A stretch of DNA of 64,000 bases from Yponomeuta sedellus (taxonomy: Eukaryota > Arthropoda > Insecta > Lepidoptera > Yponomeutidae), in the NCBI GenBank assembly GCA_934045075.1, contig OW203751.1, forward strand, positions 9,743,321 to 9,807,320. Direction: 5' to 3'. Positions 40,414 to 50,312 of this stretch are shown here, one piece after another (position 1 is the stretch's first letter; each line of letters opens with the position of its first letter). The translations under genes and the position numbers were made by a program. The notes under the pieces are model-generated. The model saw nothing but the letters and a program-made list of their open reading frames with translations, was not told the DNA's origin and searched no databases.

Positions 40414-43137
40414 TCATACATTGTACTGGCTTTCATTCCAGACCTCATTGTCATCTAAATAATCCTTTATGTTATAGTAGCCCTTTTGGCACAAAGTGTG
40501 CTTAACATATTTTTTGAACCGCGATTCAGGCAAGCTTAATATATCTTCAGGGATTTTATTATAGAAGCGTATACAATGCCCCATGAAGGATGTATTAACC
40601 TTTGCCAGCCTAAATAGTGGGAACAAAAGTTTATGTTTATTTCTAGTATTTACATTGTGTTGGCTACCTAAAGTTTTAAAGTTACTGATATTTTTCCTAA
40701 CGTACATAATGTTTTCATATATATACTGACTGGCAACTGTCAGGATGTTAGTTTCTTTAAAGAAATCTCTTAACGAATCTCTACTACCCAGCCTATAAAT
40801 GAATCTGATCGCTCTCTTCTGCAAGACGAAGATGGTCTCAATGTCTGCTGCCCGTCCCCACAGTAGTATGCCATAGGACATAAGACTATGGAAGTAACTA
40901 AAATAAACAAGCCTAGCAGTTGCGACGTCAGTTAGTTCCCTAATTCTTTTGACTGCATATGCTGCTGAACTAAGCCTATTTGCTAATTTTTCTACATGAG
41001 GACCCCATTGAAGCTTTGCATCAATTGTGATACCTAGGAATACAGTTTCATTCACAAGGTCTAATTTGTCATTCCCCAGTAAAACATTGCTGTCTACCGT
41101 TTTGACATTTGGAAGAGTGAACTTTATACATTTCGTCTTTTTTGAATTTAACAATAAGTTATTAGAAGTAAACCAATTTAGTACCCGAGAGAGAGCATTA
41201 TTTGTATTGTCAAGGTCATTTTCTTGTCTCTTAATTTTAAAAATAAGAGACGTGTCATCTGCAAATAATACTATCTCTGACATATTTTGAACCATGAACG
41301 GCAAATCATTTACATATACGAGGAAGAGGAACGGCCCCAAAATCGATCCCTGTGGCACTCCTATCCTGACCTCTGACCCTGAAGATTTAGTTCTATTTAT
41401 ATCAGCTCTTTGAACTCTCCCTTCTAAATATGATGTTATAAGTTTTAGGCTATTCCCGTTTATACCATAGTGCTTTAATTTTAAAAGAAGTGTTTTATGG
41501 TCAACGCAATCAAATGCTTTCGACAAGTCACAGAATACGCCTATAGCATCCTTGCGCTCTTCCCATGCACTAAATATATGTTTAACTAACATGACGCCGG
41601 CGTCCGTTGTAGAGCGCCCTTGCGTAAAGCCGAATTGCTGACCATGGAGAAGTTGATAGTCATTGAAATGTGTAAGCAGCTGACCTAGAACTATCTTCTC
41701 GAATATTTTACTCAAAACGGGTAGAACTGAGACTGGTCTGAAATTTGTGGGATCTTGCTTATCACCGCTTTTAAATAAAGGAACGAGCCTACTATATTTC
41801 ATTAGATCAGGGAATATACCCTCATCTAAACATTTGTTAAAGATTTTGGCTAAATGGGGTGCTAGGGTATCGATTACTGAGCTAACTACTATTACTGACA
41901 TACCCCATAAGTCCTCAGTTTTTTTAAGCTTTAGCTTTTTAAACGATTTAATCACGGTATGGGCTTCAATATAGTCGAACGAAAAATCGTGATGGCATGG
42001 GGGGACATTGTCTTTCAAAATACTTTCAGCAAGAGCTGGAGAAGAGTCTAAAGGAGCTGTCGTTACAATTGGAACATTTGTAAAGAACTGTTCAAAAGCC
42101 GTAGCAATGTCTTCATTTGAGGTTATTAATTTATCATCTATTTTAAGTGAAAGTTCGCGATCTCCTGATTTGGATTTACCGGTTTCCTTATTTATAATAG
42201 CCCAAATTGTTCTGGATTTATTAGACGATTGAAGGATTTTTGATTTTATATGCTCACATTTTGCTTTGTGGCAGACGGCCTTAAATAATTTTGAATATAG
42301 TTTAACATACTGTATAAAACTGGGGTCATATGTGTATGTTTTTTTCTCATATAGCGCATATAGTGTGTCCCTGCTTTTTCGGATGCCGGCAGTAGCCCAT
42401 TCACTAAATGCTACTTTATTTCTTTTTGATGATAACTTTTTTAATTTAAAAACTTTTTCAAAACTACCTGAAACAACTTTGAATAAATCTCCATAATGAG
42501 CATTTGCATTAAGGGTCTTATTATTTTGTGTAGGTAAGCTACTTTGTATGTAATTTCTAAATAATTCCATCTTTTTTGCTGTAATGGGCCGATAAATTAT
42601 AGCTTGCTCCTTTTTTTTAAAATCTGCTTCAAAGTGGACAATTTGACCATTGTGGTCTGACTTTAAGCAAGTTACTGTAGAACAATGCGAAAATTCACAG
42701 TCGCAGAATACATTGTCAAGACAGGTGGCTGTGTTTTCGGTAATCCTAGAAGGCTCTAAGAAAATATTAACTAAATTAAAAGACTTGAAAATAAGTTTTA
42801 ATTTGTTATTTAAAACGGAGTCTACCAGCAAGTCTATATTAAAATCTCCACATACTATAACTTTCTTGCTACTACTTGAAGCTACCTTTAAAACATCCTC
42901 TAGTACGGATTCAAATAAACTGTAGTCACTGGCGGGGGGCCTGTATACGCTTACTACAATATGCTTAGCCAGTTCAACACATGATAGTTCTACAACTTTT
43001 TCAACAGAAAGTCTGCTAATATCTTTTCGTTCTTTATACTTCAAACTACTATTTACTATTATTAAAGATCCACCATGCAATGCAGACTTTCTATTAAAGC
43101 AACTGGCTATTTCATAATTATTTACAGAAAAATTCAT
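40414..43137 (-). CDS. LINE ORF2: endonuclease and reverse transcriptase
   Basis: 907 residues from the first Met. It carries out target-primed reverse transcription: nicking of genomic DNA, then cDNA synthesis on the element RNA. The AP-type endonuclease comes first, with YRPP (65-68), GDFNID (97-102) and the catalytic SDH (160-162). The RT follows: LFKSGDKQDPTNFRPVSVL (454-472), DLSKAFD (537-543), GVPQGSILGP (593-602) and the FADD active site (625-628). A thumb and C-terminal region without a recognised RNase H completes it. The annotated Met is not the true start: 45 more in-frame codons (43138-43272), without a Met, hold the endonuclease motifs LANQN and TEHW. No stop or missing catalytic residue seen in the RT. 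Clade assignment beyond the Jockey/CR1 group would need a tree. Confidence 0.9.
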   Translation of the reverse strand: MNFSVNNYEIASCFNRKSALHGGSLIIVNSSLKYKERKDISRLSVEKVVELSCVELAKHIVVSVYRPPASDYSLFESVLEDVLKVASSSSKKVIVCGDFNIDLLVDSVLNNKLKLIFKSFNLVNIFLEPSRITENTATCLDNVFCDCEFSHCSTVTCLKSDHNGQIVHFEADFKKKEQAIIYRPITAKKMELFRNYIQSSLPTQNNKTLNANAHYGDLFKVVSGSFEKVFKLKKLSSKRNKVAFSEWATAGIRKSRDTLYALYEKKTYTYDPSFIQYVKLYSKLFKAVCHKAKCEHIKSKILQSSNKSRTIWAIINKETGKSKSGDRELSLKIDDKLITSNEDIATAFEQFFTNVPIVTTAPLDSSPALAESILKDNVPPCHHDFSFDYIEAHTVIKSFKKLKLKKTEDLWGMSVIVVSSVIDTLAPHLAKIFNKCLDEGIFPDLMKYSRLVPLFKSGDKQDPTNFRPVSVLPVLSKIFEKIVLGQLLTHFNDYQLLHGQQFGFTQGRSTTDAGVMLVKHIFSAWEERKDAIGVFCDLSKAFDCVDHKTLLLKLKHYGINGNSLKLITSYLEGRVQRADINRTKSSGSEVRIGVPQGSILGPFLFLVYVNDLPFMVQNMSEIVLFADDTSLIFKIKRQENDLDNTNNALSRVLNWFTSNNLLLNSKKTKCIKFTLPNVKTVDSNVLLGNDKLDLVNETVFLGITIDAKLQWGPHVEKLANRLSSAAYAVKRIRELTDVATARLVYFSYFHSLMSYGILLWGRAADIETIFVLQKRAIRFIYRLGSRDSLRDFFKETNILTVASQYIYENIMYVRKNISNFKTLGSQHNVNTRNKHKLLFPLFRLAKVNTSFMGHCIRFYNKIPEDILSLPESRFKKYVKHTLCQKGYYNIKDYLDDNEVWNESQYNV

Positions 43138-43268
43138 TTGGGACTCTAGTAGCCAGTGCTCAGTGACACAGAGTACATCTACTCTATGTTGTTTTAGAAA
43201 TAACTCTAATTCTAGTAATTTACCAGAAAAACCGCCCTGTAAATTTTGATTAGCTAAGATAAGTTTTT

Positions 43269-43278
43269 TTAAGGGGGG
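43269..43278 (-). promoter_or_regulatory. Candidate -1 frameshift site at ORF1/ORF2 junction
   Basis: The minus strand reads C CCC CCT TAA in the ORF1 frame (43278-43269). A one-base backward slip on CCC CCT gives CCC CCC TTA and enters the ORF2 frame, which is open here and continues into the endonuclease. No strong downstream stem is obvious. Confidence 0.4.
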
Positions 43279-45158
43279 CTTTTCTGTTGTCTGCGCTGAT
43301 AGTTTAAATCAGCAGTCAAGCTTAACCTACTTATACTAGGTTTTTTCAAAACCTCAGAATACAGAGGTTTGAGTGTAGAACTTCTACAGTTAGCAACTTT
43401 AGTTGGTCCCCGTTTTATTGTCTCAACAATAATGGGGTCATAAATATTGAATGCCAATAATTTGGCAATCTGTCGTTTCGAAGAAAGAGGCACATGCATT
43501 GTGTCCCTAGTCAATATAAAGTTTCGAATAAAATTATTCGTATCAAAATATAATACTTTGTCTCGATGGCCAAAGGTCATATTAAACAATAGCCGATTTA
43601 ACTTATCTAACCGGGCATTTTGTGTCTCTGACAGAGTTTTTGAGTAAGGGAAAGCGCAAATTACAATTTTTCTTGCTTGAAGAGCAACTATAGAATCAAA
43701 ATAATTTGTCAAATCTTGTTGCTGTATTCCTGTGCTGTCCCCTATTAATAACACAACAGTAGTATTATTATCATACTCCTTACTAAGCATGCAGTTAACT
43801 ATTTGCATGTAAGATGCATAGGGCATACATATATTTTCAACATGTTGTTTTAAGTTATTTTGTAGTCTACTGCCTAAACCTAAACCTAATTTATCTGAAT
43901 AGATAATGGTTTTGTACTGGGTGTCATTGTCAGGAACTCGGTAGCTGGTGGGTCTAGACTGCGGCTGTGCATCCAGTATGGCATCAGGGGTCGGTGTTGC
44001 ACTGCGCTGCTCGTTGACTGGAACTGAAGAGCTGGTCGGTCTATTAGGTGATACTCTAAGTCTGGCATCACAGGTGATTGGTCCACAGGTCTCAGCTGTC
44101 ACATTCGGTGTTGCAGGCTGTCCACTTAGCTCGCCCCCATGCTGCTGTGTCATATCCAGCTGTAAAGTGGCTGGTATATTGGGCATGCTGCACGGTGGAC
44201 ATAAGCCTGGCTTCTTACTGCCCTTTTCACTATTCCGTGGTTGCATGGAGTTCTGCTGTAGAGGGGCTGTGTCTCCAATCACGGCTAATGGTGGATTTAA
44301 GGGTAGCAAGCTTGATTTGCCTTCTGTGTCTTCCAAGTCCTGGATAAAGTTGGACTCAATGCATTCCAGGTTGTTTTTGCTCAGTGCAATCAACTCGTTC
44401 ATTGATGAAATGCAGTCACAGTACTGAGTTTGCATAGCTGAGTACTTGCAGGTGATGTCCAGCAACTGAAACTGCAGATCTTCAACTTGTAGTTGTAGTT
44501 CGGCCATCGCTAGTTCGTGGTCGACATTGTTGGTGAATAATTCCTTCTGACATTCGGCCATTTCTATTTCTAACCGCAGTTTTTGACGGTGAATGGGTAT
44601 ACTTTCTATACTCTTCCGGCTTCGTTTAACGAGTTTCTGAACCTTTTCTATGTACTTTTTTGTTTTAATGTACTTCTTAATTTTCCTTACACTGTTCATT
44701 TTTATACTGCTGCTACTACTGGCTGTAGTTAGGTCGACAGTTGGTATCCCTGTATCACTCATGACTTCACTATACAAAGCCATGGTTTTAGCACTCTCTT
44801 TTTGTTGTTCCTGCTCACTTATCTGCTGAAGCTCGTGGTGTGCCTCAGCAAGCTGGTGTTCAAGTGAGCGTATACGTTGTAATGCTACATCGTGGACATC
44901 ATGGCATTTGATAAATGTGTTGACTTGATGTTGCAGCTCATCGCGCTGGGCACTTAGGTCTTGGCATTGGATATCCAACTCATTGAGCTCTTCTTTGAGT
45001 GCCGAGTTGGTTTTGTTTTGTTGACGGATCTCCTCTTCGCTGTCCTCTCGTTCTTGAAGAAGAGTGTTGCACAGCTCTTTACTCTTTTGGAGCTCTAGAA
45101 GGGTCGCCTTAAGCCTCAGTTCCATATCACGTACAGTCATCTTGCTTCGGGTCAACAT
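43269..45158 (-). CDS. LINE ORF1: coiled-coil and SGNH-esterase-like protein
   Basis: 629 residues. In CR1-type elements ORF1 binds the element RNA as part of the particle; some carry an esterase-like domain. Residues about 8-125 and 190-265 are predicted coiled coils by eye (heptads rich in Leu, Glu, Gln). A basic patch (IKKYIKTKKYIEKVQKLVKR) lies near 165-185, and a Pro/Ser-rich linker spans about 275-395. The C-terminal part resembles an SGNH hydrolase fold: a block I-like YSDKLGLGLGSRL, LLIGDSTG in the place of the GxND block, and DTMHV near the expected D-x-x-H. Block I lacks the usual GDS order, so enzymatic activity is doubtful. No zinc knuckle or PHD finger seen. It ends with KSPP then TAA, where it overlaps the upstream extension of ORF2 in the -1 frame. 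Confidence 0.85.
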   Translation of the reverse strand: MLTRSKMTVRDMELRLKATLLELQKSKELCNTLLQEREDSEEEIRQQNKTNSALKEELNELDIQCQDLSAQRDELQHQVNTFIKCHDVHDVALQRIRSLEHQLAEAHHELQQISEQEQQKESAKTMALYSEVMSDTGIPTVDLTTASSSSSIKMNSVRKIKKYIKTKKYIEKVQKLVKRSRKSIESIPIHRQKLRLEIEMAECQKELFTNNVDHELAMAELQLQVEDLQFQLLDITCKYSAMQTQYCDCISSMNELIALSKNNLECIESNFIQDLEDTEGKSSLLPLNPPLAVIGDTAPLQQNSMQPRNSEKGSKKPGLCPPCSMPNIPATLQLDMTQQHGGELSGQPATPNVTAETCGPITCDARLRVSPNRPTSSSVPVNEQRSATPTPDAILDAQPQSRPTSYRVPDNDTQYKTIIYSDKLGLGLGSRLQNNLKQHVENICMPYASYMQIVNCMLSKEYDNNTTVVLLIGDSTGIQQQDLTNYFDSIVALQARKIVICAFPYSKTLSETQNARLDKLNRLLFNMTFGHRDKVLYFDTNNFIRNFILTRDTMHVPLSSKRQIAKLLAFNIYDPIIVETIKRGPTKVANCRSSTLKPLYSEVLKKPSISRLSLTADLNYQRRQQKSPP

Positions 45159-45965
45159 GGTACTGGAAATCCTGAAAAGAAACCGGGAATCGGTGTCAGT
45201 GTCTGACCATGTAAGATTATATTGACTGATAACGAGTGGATGTCACGTTTATAGAGGTAAGGTGTGAGTTTTGTGATGGCTGAGGCTATTATGTTTAGTC
45301 TCAACTTTGCTTCCACTTGACGTCAAGTAAAGAGAGCCAAAACTGAGCCGGAGTGATTGTATGGGACGTATCTCACGTACGTGAGGTTATGTATAGTTGG
45401 TGTAAGGAGTAAAAAGTGTGTTGTATGGCGTAAAACATAGTTATAAAACAATACTTCCCCGGATTAGTCGTTGCAATTTGAACCGTTTGACAGTTCAGCC
45501 GCCCGGTACAATTAGAGTACGTTTGTACTGTATTTGTTTGATTTTCACTAGTAACTTTTATTTACACTTCACTGCTATGTATTGTTTAATGAATTTACGT
45601 TTAATTGGACTCTAAATACACATAAAATTACTAATTATTCTAAATAATACTACAGAGCTACTTTTAAAGTCAGCTGTTCGGTCTGGGGTTGCCAGCCGAT
45701 TCTACCCGAGGCAACTGCAACGCTGCCGAAACGTCGGGAAATAAGGTAATTACGTTTTACCTAATATATAATCGCGATTAGACCCATTTAATATATAACT
45801 ATGTATGAGTATCGAGAACCATTAAGAAAAAATATTTTTAGTTGACAAGTAGTTAGCGGTTCTGCCAATGTTTTCTATTTCATTAAATAATAGTATTTCG
45901 AGGATTTCTACGTTTTCGTTAGTATTCATACAGTCCATTTAAATCCGTCGTTTTCAATGGGAATC

Positions 45966-46212
45966 CACTTGAGTTAAGCAACAACAGGCGCGGTCAGGTG
46001 CAGGATGGGTGACCGTCCCGTAACTGCCTTCGCAAGGCACGTTTAGCCCTTCCTGCCAGCTGTCATGTAATGGCGCAGACTATTCATTTAAACTGCAATT
46101 GAGGAAAGTTTTTTCCACCACCAACCCGGACTTGGCCCCCGTGGTGGAGTATGGCCTAAACTTCGGGCCTCGACCGGGCCCCAGCAGTCGGGACATACAA
46201 GGATTGATAACG
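45966..46212 (+). mobile_element. 5S-derived SINE A with internal deletion
   Basis: Head from ACTTGAGTTAAGCAACAACA with C box, then a deleted body and tail GGATTGATAAC. Confidence 0.75.
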
Positions 46213-46551
46213 CGGAAAGTTTTAGTAGCATCGTGTCTTTAAAACTAGCTTAATATAATTAAATTCTACAACAGATGTAAAAGGCTGATAGACGATTCTA
46301 TTACTTTCTAACGTCGTGAGGAAAATCCTGTCTATGGCAATTTCGCGAGAGGCAATGTACAGTTTTTTTTCTCCACCGACGAGTTTTTGCCGCAACATGA
46401 TTGTATCGTTTCAATTAATAATAACTTTTACCGTTAAGGTCGCTCCACATCGGGTTGGAATTAGACGAGGAGAGGCGATTCTGGTATGTAAGAGTCGACT
46501 TTTTTTAGGTTATTTTTGTAGCATTTGGCGCTTTTTTGTCCATTTGTCCTA
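46213..46551. other. Unassigned DNA
   Basis: A 78-codon frame (46316-46552) has no recognisable domain. Confidence 0.4.
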
Positions 46552-46625
46552 GGTACCTAGTTTAACTTGTAACGTTCAATAAGTCATAGTTTCTGTGTAA
46601 ATTTGAATAAAATACTTCGATTGAT
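46552..46625 (+). mobile_element. Fragment of the LINE 3' end
   Basis: TAACTTGTAACGTTCAATAA and TTTGAATAAAATACTTC; a diverged copy of the 40213 element's end. Confidence 0.6.
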
Positions 46626-46683
46626 TGAGCTACTCCTTATAGGTAGTAAAAGTGAACATTTATTTATAAATAATAAGTTCAAT

Positions 46684-47049
46684 GAAGCGCTCGTGGCCTA
46701 GGCGAACCGAGTGATTGGAATCAATCACTTGGTTAAGCAACAGGCGCGGTTAGGTGCGGGATGGGTGAGCGTCCCGTGACTACCGCTAGTGGCATTTTTC
46801 CGAGCGCTTCCGTGCTTCGCAAGGCACATTAAGCCGTTGGTGCCGGCTGTCATACATAAAATGGCAGTCGTTAAGCCATGTCAGAGGCCTTATGGGCGGC
46901 TTGATAACTTCTGACAGTAAGGCCCGCCACTGTCTTACAATCCTCCACCAACCCGGACTTGGCCCCCGTGGTGTAGTATGACCTAACCTTCCTGCAATGC
47001 AGGAAGAGACCCGTACCCCAGCAGTGGGGACATACAAGGGTTGATAACG
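46684..47049 (+). mobile_element. 5S-derived SINE A, full length with TSD
   Basis: 366 bp; AAGTTCAAT duplicated at 46675-46683 and 47050-47058. The head lacks a few bases around GGTTAAGCAACAGG. Confidence 0.85.
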
Positions 47050-47399
47050 AAGTTCAATTACTGCAGTATCACCTTCTCTGTCTGGCCCTATTGGGCAGGA
47101 TAGTGAAGGCAAGAAACAAATCACATTCTTTCCCCAACTTTGCTTAAAATTATAAAAGTTACAGTTTTTTTTCTAGCTTCGCTCCAGCAAAAGTATGAAC
47201 AAACGACTAATCCAGACTATCAGACATGTTCTGAAATCTATAAAAGGTATTATCATAAGGTTTGTGAAAAAATATTAATTATTTCCGTCTTTCCGCTATT
47301 TTTCACCATTTTTGCGTCACCATTCTAGGTCCAATTACTTCAGTTTTTTTCTAAGATGTCAAAATATGATTTAAACTTGCAATTCCCAATTTATGGCAA

Positions 47400-47960
47400 C
47401 TTTTAAGACTACAAACGTCCCACTGCAGAGCACAGGCCTTCACTCAGATATATCGATATCAACCCTTGTATGTCCCCACTGCTGGGGCACGGGTCTCTTC
47501 CTGCACCGCAGGAAGTTTAGGCCATACTCCACTACGGGGGCCAAGTCCGGGTTTGCGGAGGATTATAAGAAAGTGGCAGGCCTTACTGTCAGAAGTTATT
47601 AAAACGCCCATAAGGCCTCTGACATGGCTTAACGACTGCCATTACAGCCATTACGACAGCCGGCACCAACGGCTTAACGCACTTTGCGAAGCACAGACGC
47701 GCTCGAAAAAAAATGCCACTAGTGGTAGTAGTTACAGGACGGTCACCCATCCTGCACCTGACCGCGCCTGTTAACTCTTAACTCAAGTGATTGATTCCGA
47801 TCACTCGGTTCCGCTAGGCCACGAGCGCTTCACTCAGAGAGTGTGGACTTAATTACCACGCGCCCACCGCGGATTGGCAATTTCAAGCACTGCGGTATTT
47901 GAACACCTCAGACACTCGGCCTTCCTCGCGATGTTTTCCTTCACAGTTGGCGAGTTCTCC
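47400..47960 (-). mobile_element. LINE tail relic interrupted by a 5S SINE
   Basis: 47400-47448 (GTCCCACTGCAGAGCACAGG) and 47839-47960 (CACGCGCCCACCGCGGATTG, GATGTTTTCCTTCACAG) belong together; the uninterrupted arrangement is at 53110-53230. Confidence 0.65.
47449..47827 (-). mobile_element. 5S-derived SINE A, full length with TSD
   Basis: 379 bp in antisense. CTTCACTCAGA flanks it (47438-47448 and 47828-47838; the CTT may be shared with the SINE 5' end GAAGCG). Confidence 0.85.
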
Positions 47961-47990
47961 TACTATAATTTCACAATTGTATATAAGTGA

Positions 47991-48082
47991 GACCAACCCG
48001 GAATGGCCCCCGTGGTAGAGTATGGCCTAACCCCGAAGAGACCTGTGCCCCGGCAGTGGGGACATGGAAGGGTTGATAACAA
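47991..48082 (+). mobile_element. 5S-derived SINE A, 3' end
   Basis: GACCAACCCGGAATGGCCCC to GGGTTGATAAC with a 14-base deletion in the hairpin region. Confidence 0.75.
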
Positions 48083-48167
48083 ACATAACACACAACTTAG
48101 AAAGCAGTCAATAGCGTCACTTTCGAGATTCTTATAATTTTACATATCAGATCATGTTTTCGTGATC

Positions 48168-48380
48168 ATGACGGCCTCTGTGGCGCAGAGGTAGCGCATC
48201 TGCTTACCATGCAAGAGGTCCCGGGTTCGATTCCCGGCTGGGGACAAAAAAACCCCAGGTATTGGATGTTTACATGATTGTGATGTTGTTTCTGGTTCCC
48301 ACGTGACAGGGCATCCTAGTGTGGGGCCAGAAGCAATGTATGTGCTTGTATGTAAATGTTATGTTATGTTTATGTTATGT
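48168..48380 (+). mobile_element. tRNA-derived SINE (T2)
   Basis: Well preserved: GGCCTCTGTGGCGCAGAGGT (A box), GGTTCGATTCCCGGC (B box), A-run, shared body and (GTTAT)n tail. Confidence 0.85.
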
Positions 48381-48433
48381 TTTTTATTTGCAAATTAATA
48401 TTTTTTGTTTAGATTGCAGTTGATATCAGTCCA

Positions 48434-48740
48434 TTTTTAAAAACCTATTTAGAGGCTAAAAATTCCACCCATGCCGGGATTCGAACCCGCAACCTCTGGC
48501 TATCCGTGCCAGCGCTCTACCAATTGAGCCAATGGGCGACTTACGGCATCAGTGAAATTTCGACCCTCTTTACACTATTCTCTGTATTACGTACAGGCAG
48601 CGACATCTGACTTAAGCAAATTGCATTACTTACAGCCCCGACTACCTACTTTGCAGTTAGGTCGGAACGATATCACTGTACCCACATGATTACACTATTT
48701 TTATTTTTAATGCACTAACCCGTGCTAAGGAAGAAATAAA
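48434..48740 (-). mobile_element. T1 element: terminal repeat plus complete interior
   Basis: Terminal repeat 48434-48568, interior 48569-48735 with the tail/interior junction CACATGATTACACTATTTTT. The second terminal repeat is missing. Confidence 0.8.
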
Positions 48741-49015
48741 AAAAAAAACACGTCAGTCAGTCAGTCAGAAACAGTCCATTTTCTAAGCACATTCGAAATT
48801 CGAATAATTGAATAACTTGTTGAGGCAATCTCTCAGTGTGCCTGCGCCTTTACCACCGATTGGACAGCCAAGATAAATGTTGGCTCGTAGCTCCTCATTG
48901 AACATAGACGTAGGCCATCTCTGGGCTGATCCCTTTCTAAAGTTTAGCGCGATGTAGCTTTCTGATAAAAGAGGCATTAGTTTTATTAGGCTAGGCTATC
49001 TTAACTAGGCACGGG

Positions 49016-49229
49016 CCGACAAACCGTTGGAGTAAACGTGTTCTTGAGTGGAGACCGCGCCTCAGCAAACGTAGTGTGGGACGCCCTCCGACCAGGTGGG
49101 ATGACGATCTGCGAAAAACTGACGGCAGATGCTGGATGCGGCAAGCTGAAGACAGGGCGCTATGGCGCTCATTAGGGGAGGGCTATGTCCAGCAGTGGAC
49201 TACATAATATAGCCTGAAGAAGAAGAAGA
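49016..49229 (+). pseudogene. RTE-type C-terminal insertion with TSD
   Basis: VLEWRPRLSKRSVGRPPTRW-like frame to YVQQWTT and the GAAGAAGAAG tail. AGGCACGGG flanks it (49007-49015 and 49230-49238). Confidence 0.85.
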
Positions 49230-49289
49230 AGGCACGGGTAGTTGAAAATTTTTCATTGGTTTTAGACTTTATTAAGGTTCCATTTGAAG

Positions 49290-49650
49290 TGTCATAGACC
49301 CGGTTCGCTCGTAGTCCCGGCTGATTGAGTGATCTTAAACGATCACAGGGCGTGTTCAGTGCATGGATGGGTAAACCGTCTACGACAAACGCTAGTGGAT
49401 TTTTTCCGAGCTGTACCGTGCTTCGCAAGGCACGTTAAGCAGTCGGTGCCGGCTGCCGTCGATAAATGGCAGTCGTTAAGCCATGTAAGGGGCCTTATGA
49501 ACGGCTCTATAACTTCAGACAGTAAGGCCCGCCACTGTCTTACAATCGTCGACCAACCCGGAGTTGGCCCCCGTGGTGGATTATGGCCTAACCTTCTTGC
49601 GATGCAGGAAGAGACCCGTGCCCCAGCAGTGGGCACAAAGGGTTGATATA
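49290..49650 (+). mobile_element. 5S-derived SINE: B-type head on A-type body
   Basis: The head GAGTGATCTTAAACGATCAC and GTGTTCAGTGCATGGATGG is subfamily B; from TTTTTTCCGAGC onward the body and tail are subfamily A-like with CTGCCGTCGATAAATGGCAG. Confidence 0.7.
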
Positions 49651-49651
49651 G

Positions 49652-49745
49652 AAGTTTATCTCTGTAAGAGATTTTTTCCAGCCTTGGGGAGTCGGAGCAG
49701 CAGTAAAAAACCAGGTCCATTTACGGGTACAGAATAAAGAACAAC
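49652..49745 (-). mobile_element. LINE 3' end relic
   Basis: The minus strand reads CTGGAAAAAATCTCTTACAG then AGATAAAC. Confidence 0.5.
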
Positions 49746-49910
49746 GAAAATCCTGAAAACAAAATCAAATCCAAGACTTCCTTAAGGTGCGAATTTCTTA
49801 TTTTAACTTTGACGTATTTCATGTAAATCTAGACATTAATTTAAAAATTATCAATGACACGAAAGAAATATGTGTTACAACAAAGCAATTGCGTACGTAG
49901 CTTTATTTGT

Positions 49911-49972
49911 AAGCCGATACTCGAACCCGCGACCACCCGCGAGCCCAGGGCCGTTGCGCCACCACGGCATAA
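49911..49972 (-). mobile_element. tRNA-like SINE head
   Basis: The minus strand reads GCCGTGGTGGCGCAACGGCC (A box) and GGTCGCGGGTTCGAGTATCG (B box). Confidence 0.6.
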
Positions 49973-50312
49973 GTATGTTTTATTATTCGCATCATATGAC
50001 GAAACTTTTAACACGAGCATTTTCCGCGTCGCTTAATTCTGCAACAGGGAAACGCTTTCAGCCGGTTGCCAAGCCGACGGGCTGGTTGCCACGGGTCACA
50101 CGCCCACACGAATGCCTCACGAATACTTTAAGTGAAATATTTTGTCACGATTAATAATATTATAATGCCTATGTTCGTGCCTTAGGGCTTCGCTCAAAGA
50201 GTATTAATAAGATAAGGGTATTCTTTATATTAAAAAATGAATAGAATTTTGGCAGAATTTCCAGGTTCTATACCGCGCTCCTAACGACTGTCTTAGCGAC
50301 AGCCACGGGGTT
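49973..50312. other. Unassigned DNA
   Basis: Nothing recognised. Confidence 0.4.

Larger units (their letters stand above)
40213..45700 (-). mobile_element. Intact non-LTR retrotransposon (CR1/Jockey-like group)
   Basis: Two long ORFs in the order ORF1 then ORF2 on the minus strand. The 3' untranslated region (40213-40413) has AATAAAA and ends in (TTTCA)n repeats rather than poly(A), which with the ORF1 esterase-like domain favours a CR1-like clade. The 5' boundary is not visible; about 550 bp upstream of ORF1 may be 5' UTR. No target duplication identified. Both frames lack stops, so the copy is young relative to everything around it. Related 3' fragments lie at 18735, 39925 and 46552. Confidence 0.8.
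40057..45829 (+). mobile_element. Penelope-like terminal arms enclosing a LINE
   Basis: Inverted arms of about 84 bp at 40052-40135 and 45718-45803, with GCCGAAACGTCGGGAAATAA in the right arm, share the GAAACGT core of the Penelope-like fragments at 423 and 3537. A 14-bp direct repeat AAATATTTTTAGTT lies at 40043-40056 and 45830-45843. The interior is almost entirely the minus-strand LINE, presumably a later insertion. Confidence 0.6.

Noticed and set aside
43948..44427. 159-codon plus-strand frame
   Set aside because: Shadow of LINE ORF1 on the other strand.
40213..45700. Endogenous virus
   Set aside because: Endonuclease plus FADD reverse transcriptase without LTRs, integrase or envelope identifies a non-LTR retrotransposon.
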